In this document: piece after piece, positions 55,283 to 64,000 of the stretch | How positions within the stretch are numbered: the stretch's first letter is position 1 | Layout of the letters: every line of letters starts with the position of its first letter | NCBI GenBank assembly: GCA_031308135.1 | Contig: JAHLJT010004567.1 | Span: 31,841,602 to 31,905,601, forward strand | DNA: 64,000 bases | Direction: 5' to 3' | DNA from: Acheta domesticus | Lineage: Eukaryota > Arthropoda > Insecta > Orthoptera > Gryllidae | Translations under genes and position numbers: made by a program | Notes under the pieces: generated by a model | What the model saw: the letters and a program-made list of their open reading frames with translations, nothing else | Told to the model about the DNA's origin: nothing | Database searches by the model: none

Positions 55283-56949
55283 AACCTCCCTCCCCCGCCA
55301 CTGCTGGCAGCGGTCTCTTTGTAGAGACGGCACTGACGAGTTGCAGCTCGTCATACATTTAGTATTTATACTTAAATTCTATTTAATCACTTTCGGCCTA
55401 GCTTACAGACTAGATTCTAATGTAATCTAATTCTACTTTTGCTTACATCCTAACTTATACTAACACCGAACACTATTTACAATATGCAACACATACATTT
55501 ACACTTATAAACACATACACTTGGGTATAATGGGAATAGGGATGAGGAGGCATACAATGGGAAAAGGGTGAGGAGCAAATTGAAATATCGTGTTAGCCAC
55601 ACGATAAGAAGAAACAAATATGAAAATGGATTGAAATATCGTGTTGGTCAGAGAAGCAGCTGGAATACAGGATGTTCTTAGGAACAGTTGTTCTCACTTC
55701 TGTCCCCGAACGTTGTGTAAAGTATTTGTTGCAGATATGTTATTAAAATTCTTTAATTGCAATGACGTTATTTATCATTCAGATCGATTACCCCTTCAGG
55801 TGTTACAAAATTCCAAGTTAACACTATTTTAACTCGTAATTCAGAATGATTGTCATTTTATTTACTTCTCTCATTTGCAATGGCATTTTTGAAACTTTGA
55901 AAATGAGTATTATTGGAATACACCTCGGCACATTTGGGTCCTTACAGCCAATAAAAAGCTAAAAGAAGTTGAATGAAAAACTTCAAATTCATTAATGGGC
56001 GCAGTTTATTAATAACCAAAGTCGGTTTTTTCAATGTGTGCTGAAGCCCTAAAAGGTTTCTAAACAACCTTAAAAATTAATTAATGAAGTTGTATAGCGT
56101 TACGTTCACCACCTTTTGTGAAAGGTTTGCTTGTTCGACGAAATTATATTTTGACTCCTTTGTTATGCAAATGGTGAAACTTTCTCGCCTGATATTGTGA
56201 GCAAAGCCACATAAAAGAAATTACAAAATATGTAAATAGAAAAGTGATTATTCAACGCGAAAGTTAATATTGTAACGGCACGAAAGCTAATATGATTGCT
56301 CCCAAAATACTCATCTTTTAGATTGCGAATATGCATGAGTTCGAGGTCGAATATTGTCAATTGTGATGCATTGAATTCATTCAGCCAGTCGTGTGAGTTT
56401 CTGCATCGCATCCACTCTTTGTAGAAAGGTGTTTATGGTGCTGTACTGATTACATAAATAGTCCCGACAAACATTGAAACGAACAAACCTATTCCGAAAA
56501 TAATAACATGTGCATATGGAATTGGCCGTTGTATAAACACAAAGAGTAAAATTCGAGCTGATAGGTGTGTTGTAAAGTACTTTAACTTTTCCAGTTTATA
56601 TTTGTGACTAGTTTAATTTCGAATATGTCAACTCTTCTAATGATAAAAAAATAGTAGAAATAAAAAGAAACATGAAAGAAAGGCAGTAATAAAGATAGTA
56701 CGTGGCAGTAATAAGGAAGTAATTATCTTTACATCAACACAAGTCAATTCAATTTATCCATTCTTTTTCAGAGCTTAATGTTTCTTACCCCTTATACCCT
56801 TCTAATCTTAGTGTCTTCAATTTTTTTACCATTAGCAGTATTGTTTTCTATCCCTTACTTATTTGTTGCTCCGTGATAATTTAAGCGGAAGTTCTTATCT
56901 TAAGGTTGTTGGGTGATCAGTCCAGGCAGTCAACTCTGTTCATTTATTA
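55283..56949. other. AT-rich DNA, no gene recognised
   Basis: The phrase ATTGAAATATCGTGTT recurs at about 55582 and 55635, a local duplication with about 53 bp spacing. Frames are short and domainless. Confidence 0.45.
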
Positions 56950-57589
56950 GTAGGGGCGAATTTTAATGAAAAGTCATTTTTTTAACTTTAGAAAAATGTT
57001 TTGTATAGAAATTCGTTTTATGTTATGACAAAAGGATTTGACCCATTTTGATGTCACTTTTTGCATTTTTTGTCGATTTCGACTAAGAAGTCATTCTTTA
57101 CCTTTTTCTATAATTTCAATGCATCTTTTTTGCTGATTTCATTGATTTTAATCTACTTTCAAAGGTACTTGCTTCAAATAATATTTACGAGATGCAACAA
57201 ATGTTCTCCATAGAATTTCTAAGTAGCCTATTTGATTTTGCCGCTTAGAAATGGTAATGTCGGATCGGCCGTTGTGACTATCTCATCTAAGGGTTCTGTG
57301 AGACCTCTCAGCACTATTGTTTCGGCCAATTTCGCGAGATTTCCTGGTAAAGAATAATCCAAACCAAAAGTTTGAGAACTTGAACGAAAGGAACAAGCTT
57401 CGATTACATCAGTAACATATGTTATTTGATGAATGTTGGCTATCCAACAGCTTGAGATGTTCATCCGAACTGGTTTTGATCGTATTTTTTGCGTAATTTT
57501 TCTTTGCTTTAGACCATTTTTGTATAATTTTAAAAACATTTTATTGATCATTTTTGACGATATTTTAGGTCAACAAACTCCACTCCTAC
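56950..57589 (+). mobile_element. MITE family M1, copy 2, with TTATTA duplication
   Basis: Termini are GTAGGGGCGAATTTTAATGA (left) and GTAGGAGTGGAGTTTGTTGA (right, on minus). Direct repeats TTATTA flank it at 56944-56949 and 57590-57595. It is 640 bp and collinear with copy 1 (39752-40383). It has no coding capacity; the minus frame at 57228-57551 is not conserved as a protein. Confidence 0.9.
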
Positions 57590-58586
57590 TTATTACTATC
57601 GTCTGGTAGTTGTTCATAAGCAAGTGGAAAAATTTATATCAGTATTATTTAGGTTATTTGGGATGAGCCGCGTCTTTGTCGTGATGTCTGACGTATCGGC
57701 CAATATACTGTGGCCTTCCTCAGAGCACTTCTCAATTTGTCATTTTTTCCACCTTCTCAAATGCTGTCTAGTACCCGTCATCTGTTAGAAAAATGTATGT
57801 ATCACAGCACTTGACGTGTGCTCCAATGTGGTCACACGTACACCTTAATCGAAAACATCACAAAATAGATGTGTCCCATTTGTTCTAAATTGTTTAGTGT
57901 TCTTGTAAAGATTAAATGCTTTTAAAAAATTCAGTCTGAATTGTAGGTGTAGCTATGTTTCCTCTTCGGTGTTGCATAAGACACATTACCAGTCCAATTT
58001 TTTACTTCAATGAAAAATTTCAATAATATTTTGCAGATTTGTCAGTGTCTTTACATGCGTATCACAATTCTGTCATTTAGAACCTATTTTACAAATAGAA
58101 ATTGTACCATTACTTACTTTCTGTTTACAACTACATTTGTGAAGATTTCATTATCAAATTACTGAGGGGTTGAGCATTTTCCAAGGCAGAGAACTTTATC
58201 AATTTATTTAATGACATTTATTTTGACTGAGTTTACACTGTGGCCCGTTTCGGAGCAATGCGCGCCGGGCCCTCGTTTGTTTTATCGGTGTCCAACATTC
58301 GGCGAATGAAACCGAAATCCACTGACCGAATAAGCCGCACGTGGACAGGAGGCCATGCCGTGTAGCCGTCACCCTAACGCAACGGAAGCAATTAGGAATT
58401 TTGTCCGCGATTAAATACGCCCCGCGTAACGTACAATTAGTAAATGCTCCCTCTAATTGCAACGGCGCGGGAAAACATGCCTCAGTAAGCGCGGTATGTT
58501 CGTTTGTTCTTTAGAATGTGGCTCTACTAGAGAGCAGGGTTTGCGAGGGCGGTGCTAACGATGTGTTTTGCGTTTTTGTTTTACAG
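57590..58586. other. AT-rich DNA with a CpG-containing patch, no gene recognised
   Basis: 58240-58510 is GC-richer with CpG and repeated AATTA words (GGAAGCAATTAGGAATTTTG, ACAATTAGTAAATGC, CTCTAATTGCAACG). The minus frame 58208-58462 shows no recognised domain. A regulatory or old-repeat origin is possible. Confidence 0.4.
57693..57723 (-). ncRNA. Decayed hammerhead-like core
   Basis: On minus: CTGAGGAA, GGCC, a 10-base loop, GGCC, GATAC. It has the same layout as 32397-32425, but two core positions are changed (CTGAGGA for CTGATGA, GATAC for GAAAC). It is unlikely to be catalytic. The shared layout suggests a common, probably Penelope-type, origin. Confidence 0.25.
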
Positions 58587-59091
58587 TGTGGCGTCATGCA
58601 GGTTGCAATAATACACAGACGAGAGTGGGTTTGACTTATTGCTGGTTTATTAATAATTATATCCATTACCGAAATAAACCTTATGTACAATCGTTAAATA
58701 ATGAAGTAAATCGATCCCACTACCAGGAGTGATATAAATTCTACGGCTACCACACCTCTGTTTAACTATCGAATGAACCGGATTGTGTCAAACACCGCAG
58801 AATTCCTACACCACTCCTCACTTCCTCATGGCAATTACATTACTAGCTCTAGCCTCCGCACACGCTGTCTGCGCCCCCATCGGGTGGCTGCCTCCGAACT
58901 GCACAAGTCGACTGCCTGAAGCGAAAAGGGCCGGTGGAGCGTCGCAGCGCCCAAGCTAGGCTCGCAGCGCCCTTTCACTCTGGGCTTTCCCCACTACGTC
59001 ACATCTTGCCGGTAAGCGCGTGGTCCTGAGCGTCTCTCCTACGTCACGCGGTCGCCCTGTTGTCACATCTATGTTTGTGCACGACGCTACA
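58587..59091 (-). mobile_element. Solo LTR (505 bp) with 4-bp target duplication
   Basis: On plus it begins TGTGGCGTCATGCA and ends TGCACGACGCTACA. The termini are therefore TG...CA and form a 14-bp imperfect inverted repeat (12 of 14). ACAG flanks both sides (58583-58586 and 59092-59095). One half is GC-rich with two TACGTCA sites and a repeated GCAGCGCCC word. The other half is AT-rich with ATTAATAAACC, a polyadenylation-like signal on minus. Orientation is inferred from that. No internal retrotransposon domain was seen on either side, so it is a solo LTR, probably Gypsy-like. Confidence 0.75.
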
Positions 59092-59095
59092 ACAG

Positions 59096-59368
59096 ACTTG
59101 ATTTTTATGACTGAATATTATGATAAGCTCAGATAAGACTTCGGGTAACCTGTCATATTGAATGTATCCCAATAAAAAACTACCAAATGATATCTCTTCA
59201 GTTGCCTTATTTTGTGATCCTTAATAGAAGCCCCACGCCGACGTTAGTTGAGGCGACAACTACAAGTGCGAGTCACTTGAAAGACCTAGACGTTTTCACT
59301 TCATGCCTCAAATCATCGCTTATTCCATCTCAAACATAATTTCATCCATAATGATACATCTCTTATCA
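59096..59368. other. Short spacer between the solo LTR and MITE copy 3
   Basis: No gene was recognised. The frames that begin here extend into the MITE and are not conserved as proteins. Confidence 0.5.
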
Positions 59369-60024
59369 CTAGGGGAGGATTTGATGACTTCAAGCAACGC
59401 CAAAAAGATCAATAAAATTATATTAAAATGTTTTGAAAATTTCCTAAAAGCAAAGAAAAATGACGTAAACATTTTTAGCAAAACCCGTTTAGATAAACAA
59501 TTCAAACTGTTGGATACGTTACTCATGTAATCGAGGTTTCTTCTCCTTTTCGTTCATGTGAACTCGCCCTGCAAACTTTTGTTTTGGACTGTTCTTTACG
59601 AGGAAGTCAGTCTTTAGCTATCGCAAAATCGATCAAACCGACAATAGTGCTGATAGGCGCCACAGAAACTTTTAAGATTACATACATCGGCTGATGTATG
59701 TAATCTTGACATGTATGTATGACAATTTCTGAGAAAAAAAAACTCAAATAAGCTACTCAGGAATTCTGTGAAGAACATTTGTTGCATCTAGTAAATATTG
59801 TTTTAAGCAAATACCATTAAAATGTTATTAAAATCGATGAAATCACTGAAAATGCTTTCAAATAAATGAGAAGGTAAAAAATGGCTTATTAGTTGAATCT
59901 GACGAAAAATGAAAAAAGTCATATAAAAAAGGGTAATTTGCATTCCTCATAAAAAATATGTATACAAAAGTCATTGTTCTAATGTGAAAAGAATAAATGT
60001 CATTTCATTAAAATTGGCCCCTAC
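59369..60024 (-). mobile_element. MITE family M1, copy 3, with TTATCA duplication
   Basis: On minus it starts GTAGGGGCCAATTTTAATGA (60024 downward). The other end reads CTAGGGGAGGATTTGATGAC on plus. Direct repeats TTATCA flank it at 59363-59368 and 60025-60030. It is 656 bp and collinear with copies 1 and 2 in inverted orientation. Near 59677-59709 it has an extra inverted pair, AAGATTACATACATC/GATGTATGTAATCTT, absent from the other copies. Confidence 0.9.
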
Positions 60025-60030
60025 TTATCA

Positions 60031-60684
60031 CCATTTGTTTCTCATGATCACCTTAATATCATCTACCCCATGTAAGGCAATGGCAAACCATCTCTGCAGT
60101 AACCTGTTAATGGAGGGCATAAAGGCGTAAGCTTCCTTCGCCCACGCTTGCAGACTCATAGTCAACAAGAAGCATCAGATAAGCAACATATACAGATGGC
60201 TATTTCGTGGGAGTAAGCTTGTTGGTAGCAAATTTTCTCCACTACTCCAAAAGTATAAATGCAGCTTTCTACGAGAGATTCATGGAGGATATTCTCTCAT
60301 CAGATTCTTGCTGCAGTATAATGCACTCATATTGCCTTTCACTACTACTACTACGTTCAGGTTGTTTGTGGAGAAATGGTGTTGTAAAACTCTAGTTAGT
60401 GCTATACAACATAATAACTCCTATCCGAGAAAACCTCATTGCAATGAAATTGTAATGTGACCCAGCGGATGTTTACAGTACTATTAGAGGTACTTCCAGC
60501 CTACATAAGTTTTCATTTGCTGGTCATTTGTTCTTTTCCCACGTTCTTTTACTTCTTAAGTTTTCAACGTGAACATCATTGAAGGAGTATTTGTTTGCAT
60601 TAAATCTCTTCCGCTGGTAAGAATGTCTCCCATTCGTCGACTTTTACCTCCAGTAATAATTTTCAAATATTTCCCTCCTCTTTT
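60031..60684. other. AT-rich DNA, nothing recognised
   Basis: No gene or repeat copy was identified. Confidence 0.5.
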
Positions 60685-60685
60685 C

Positions 60686-60738
<53 letters not shown>

Positions 60739-60740
60739 TA
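60685..60740. repeat. Compound microsatellite (TC)n(AC)n
   Basis: A TC dinucleotide run, about 60690-60720 with one TG interruption, switches directly to (AC)n at 60721-60738. Confidence 0.97.
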
Positions 60741-61377
60741 ACACTCACATATTTGCATACCCACAAATGCCCCATCACATTCACTTATTCAACACACTCA
60801 CCCACCCACCTACCAACCCACTCTCTTGTATCCCCCTCCCGTTTTCTTATACTCTTCCTGCGCTGGTGGGTAATGTTTATTTCTCGCAATTTCCAGAGAG
60901 AATTTTCTATTTATTTTCCTAATTTTCTCCTATTATTTTTCCCGACGCGTTCGTAACTCATGCTGATGTGTACAACAATTTTCCAGCCCTCTCTAACGTA
61001 ATACACCGAGAAAGTCTCTCAGCAGGTGCCCAAAAAAAGCACCTACTCGTGTTCATTGTGCGAGCGTAATTATATCGCGCTGTGCGTCATTATCCGTGTT
61101 ACGCAAGTTGCGAGCGTTATTTTTCTGGGAATAGGGGAAACGGACTGGGTCGGCCCAGAGGCATGGCCAAACAACAGCGGGGAAGCAGTCAGATACAGAC
61201 TTGCTGGCAGGGCGGTCGGGGGGACGCGGGCAGAGAAGAATAACCATGAGGCCTGGGTTAAGCCATGGGCTTTAGGGGCCCAAAAACATTGGTCTGTCGG
61301 GGAATTGCAGTCGAAAAAAGGAGCAAAAAATAAAGAAGTAAAAAATATCATCTTTCATATTTTCTTTCAAACATAAT
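60741..61377. other. No gene recognised
   Basis: Pyrimidine/CA-rich DNA is followed by a GC-richer patch at about 61130-61290. Frames 61026-61376 plus and 61070-61351 minus show no recognised domain. Confidence 0.45.
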
Positions 61378-61880
61378 CCGGCTGAGGTAACTCAGTGCAT
61401 CAACTGATGTCACTGCAGTGCCTGTGACCGGGAGGTCCTAGGTTCAAGTTCGGACGGTGGCAGGATTTTAGACACTAACGAGATAGCTGTGTCGAGTTCA
61501 GCCAGTGTCTGGAGGAGAATTCTGCGGGTCGGCTACTCCGGTCACTAGTTTTCCGTGGTTTCCGCTATCAATATCTAAGTAAATCCCAATTAAGGATAAC
61601 GGAACGCGCGTTACCTCTTCCCTATCCTATCCTCACCCGATTCACACACAAACACACTTCCACTCATGTCAGGAGCTTAGAGCTTGTGCCCGTGAGGCGA
61701 CCTCAATGACGGGAAATATCTGTATTGGGACCCCCCCCCCACAAACCGACGTGTAGTTCGGCCTCGGATCTCGATATCCAGCCAATGAAGAACACCACCA
61801 TTTTCGGTGATAAAACATGTACTACACTTGCGTGACTAATGATCTAGCACTGCTCGTAAACACAAAATAATCAATTAACT
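61378..61880 (+). mobile_element. SINE-1 family copy E
   Basis: The head is CCGGCTGAGGTAACTCAGTG and the B box AGGTTCAAGTTCGG. The body is GTCGAGTTCAGCCAGTGTCT, CCGGTCACTAGTTTTCCGTG, ACACACAAACACACTTCCAC, a run of ten C at 61731-61740, and ATGTACTACACTTGCGTGAC. It ends near AATAATCAATTAAC. It is near full length and defines the family together with copy D. Confidence 0.85.
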
Positions 61881-63139
61881 TTTGAAACAAAAGCAACGTA
61901 TGTGTTAGTGAAATTAAACCAATTCACCGCTGCAAATTTTATTTCACTGCTTGTACAATATGCAGGTATTGTTTGTCTCCTTGAGAACGTCTTATTGAAA
62001 CAATTAAATATATAATGCTGTTTATTGATGCATAAATTATTTAAATATTTAAAGTTTTGCGTGTTGATATTGGCAATATATAAAATTATCCATGGCAGTG
62101 AAGTGTAAATACATATTACACACTTCTAAAAAGTAGCCGTCTCCAGAACGTTTCTTCGCCTTGAGCCAAAACTTCTTCGCGAAAAAACTTATTATATTAC
62201 CTATTGCCTCAAATTACTACTGATGTATGTAGTTCTGGGACTGATTCTTTAGGGACAAGGCCGGAAGGGAGGATGTAATTCTTTAGGAATGAGACATCAA
62301 CTCAATGGCTAATAGCTAAATTCACAATTTCGCTGTTTTAAAGACTGAAGTATTTTAATGGCAACTGCTACGAACGCGGACTTAATTAGTTGTTTAAATA
62401 GTTCGTTGATTTGACCACCAATGTATTTTATGCAGTACATGAAAAACAAAATAGCATCCTCTTCAGAAGAATTTGTTTTATTTTAATTACGAGTATATAA
62501 TCAAGTTAATTCAAAACACATTAGAGTGACACGTTTTGACAGTGTGAGTATCCTTTAACGTTTTTGGAGACAGGATGATGTCAGAATTGCAATTATATTC
62601 ACTAATGTACAAATTTACATTAATTCTCAATTTTAAGATTCCGTGATAATTACAATCGATAAACGTTTGCTGTTTTCTCTAAAAATTATTTTTATTTGCT
62701 ATTATGTTAAGTTGCATCTTAGAGAACATTTTGCGGTGCAAATGGAAAACGATTTACTCACTATTTTAAAACATCATTCATTGATGTCGGAATGGGTAAC
62801 TTCAAAGACTTGCTGGCGCCTTTCGCTTAAAACACCCAACACAAAATGAACTTCCTCTTAATTAAACTCAAGAGTTCGCCACTTGCCATAAATCATATTT
62901 ATGACTTCTACAGCCCAACCCGTCGCCCTCTGCAACGATAAAAACTGTTTAATTACGATTCCTTTACCTAAATCACATCGGTCGACTATGTATATCTTAC
63001 TTACGTCTCCTTTTACCCGCATCCAGCATTGAATTACAAATCAAAATTACTTTCATACATGCTGCTTACCGTGTTCGAAATGACAGAGCATCGGTTTGCA
63101 TCGTAAAGTAAGTTTACAATTTTTCCTTTCGTTACGTGT
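61881..63139. other. AT-rich DNA, nothing recognised
   Basis: No gene, RNA or multi-copy repeat was identified. Confidence 0.5.
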
Positions 63140-63710
63140 GTACACCTCTCGAGCTGGAATTTACTTGATCGTGCGCGAATATATTTGCCTCCTCGTCTAT
63201 AAATGGCCCGCAAAGGAAGTGAGGTGGTTCGCCTCCGCCGCCGCCGTTGCCGCAAAAAAAGAGCTCGGAGCACGTCGGAACGATATTTTTCGCGCTGTTC
63301 TCTTATTTCACTATAAACCGGGGAGCCGCAGTAGAAACGACCCAAATTCATTACCTGGGAACTTGGAGCTTCGGTGTACAGAAGGGTGGCGGCGCAGATC
63401 CTGAAATAAAGAGAGGTACAAGACTCGTTTTATTCGCGGTCCCTGGAGTGCTGCTGCGGGAGAGGAGGCGAGAGTTTGTAAACGGCAGCGGAAAAAGAAA
63501 ACTTGACCGGAGTTGCCTGCCAAGCGGGGAGGCGGCGGCTCTTGCAATTTAAAAAGCACGCATCACTTTGATTTATTCCTGGCGGCCCTGTCGGTAACTT
63601 TTAAAAAGCTGCGCCGGGCGTACCGGTGCAATGGAGCAGCGCGATCTGTTGAAAAGCGCTCAGGATCCAGGCGTCACTTCAACAGCTCACGGTGCGTCAG
63701 TTCGCAGAAT
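63140..63710. other. CpG-containing island near the window end
   Basis: GC-richer DNA with CpG, a CCGCCGCCGCCG run near 63233-63245, a TATA-like CTATAAATGG at 63198 and CACTATAAACCGGGG at 63309. These could be core-promoter-like, but no downstream coding exon is recognisable and frames on both strands overlap. It could be a promoter or enhancer island for a gene beyond the window. Confidence 0.4.
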
Positions 63711-64000
63711 CCATCTATTGTCAAAAATTCGCTCTTCCGTGAACTCTAATCTCACGACATCTCTTCCACTCTATAAACTCTTTTACAGGGTCCAACTGTG
63801 TATTCATCTTGGATGCAGGCTGTTCGCTCTTGCGTAATAGAGATATTCGGCTTTTTATTTTATCTGCTGTCATCAACCTTGCATCTTTTGCACGCAGTTA
63901 CTCGTTTTTTTAATCTGCCTTTGTGAACAATTTCAGCTAAGTAGTTTTCGGTTCAAATAAATCGGTGTCATTTTTTGACTTCATGTACGAACATAACACA
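63711..64000. other. AT-rich end of window, nothing recognised
   Basis: No gene or element was identified. Confidence 0.5.

Noticed and set aside
59303..59530. 75-codon plus frame
   Set aside because: Most of it lies within the end of MITE M1 copy 3, and the frame is not preserved in copies 1 and 2.
1..64000. CRISPR arrays, bacterial operons, phage or toxin systems
   Set aside because: No regularly spaced palindromic repeats, ribosome-binding sites or compact gene arrays. The DNA has eukaryotic repeat content throughout.

Overview
This window looks like intergenic or intronic DNA from a large eukaryotic nuclear genome, most likely an insect or other arthropod (low confidence; no host gene fixes the taxon). 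There are no operons, ribosome binding sites or compact genes. The background is AT-rich, with scattered CpG-rich islands and many decayed transposable elements. I found no intact host protein-coding gene. Almost all longer open frames lie over GC-rich simple repeats or are chance frames in AT-rich DNA. The only credible protein relics are transposon-derived: C-terminal scraps of a non-LTR retrotransposon near 22.9-23.5 kb, a short frame resembling the core-binding domain of a Crypton-type tyrosine recombinase at 23.7 kb, and perhaps an unidentified frame near 33.0 kb.

Layout. 0-9.4 kb is AT-rich with a CpG island (2.3-2.6 kb), a polypyrimidine tract (2.6-2.9 kb), a GC-rich stretch at 6.8-7.3 kb and a CpG patch near 8.0-8.3 kb. 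9.4-10.0 kb is a CpG island containing a long C-rich hexanucleotide array. 11.1-11.6 kb holds a SINE-like element and a CpG patch. 14.2-15.5 kb is a CpG island with a 12-bp minisatellite and a 5-bp array. 18.0-19.5 kb is the strongest CpG island, followed by pyrimidine-rich DNA. 20-24 kb is repeat-dense: a dispersed repeat, a local duplication, a SINE, LINE 3' ends and the Crypton-like relic.

26.9-28.6 kb carries a 1.3-kb inverted-repeat DNA element beside a SINE. 32.3-32.7 kb is an inverted-repeat element containing a hammerhead-ribozyme-like core. 37.3-38.8 kb holds a hAT-type element with a near-perfect 8-bp target duplication, then a CpG island. 39.8-40.4, 57.0-57.6 and 59.4-60.0 kb are three copies of one ~640-bp inverted-repeat (MITE) family flanked, in two cases, by TTATNA duplications. 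45.2-46.2 kb and 51.9-52.4 kb are further G-rich CpG islands. 48.1-49.0 kb is a nested SINE-in-SINE structure with a 12-bp target duplication. 54.9-55.3 kb is a second hAT MITE, 58.6-59.1 kb is a 505-bp solo LTR with a 4-bp target duplication, and 61.4-61.9 kb is another SINE copy.

How it fits together: the recognisable content is a record of transposition. It includes tRNA-derived SINEs of several families, LINE tails, hAT and MITE DNA elements, a solo LTR and a possible Penelope-type relic. The CpG islands do not coincide with recognisable exons. They could be promoters or enhancers of genes outside the window, but the sequence alone does not show this. Element boundaries were found by eye from terminal repeats, target duplications and copy-to-copy comparison, so those supported by duplications are the most reliable.
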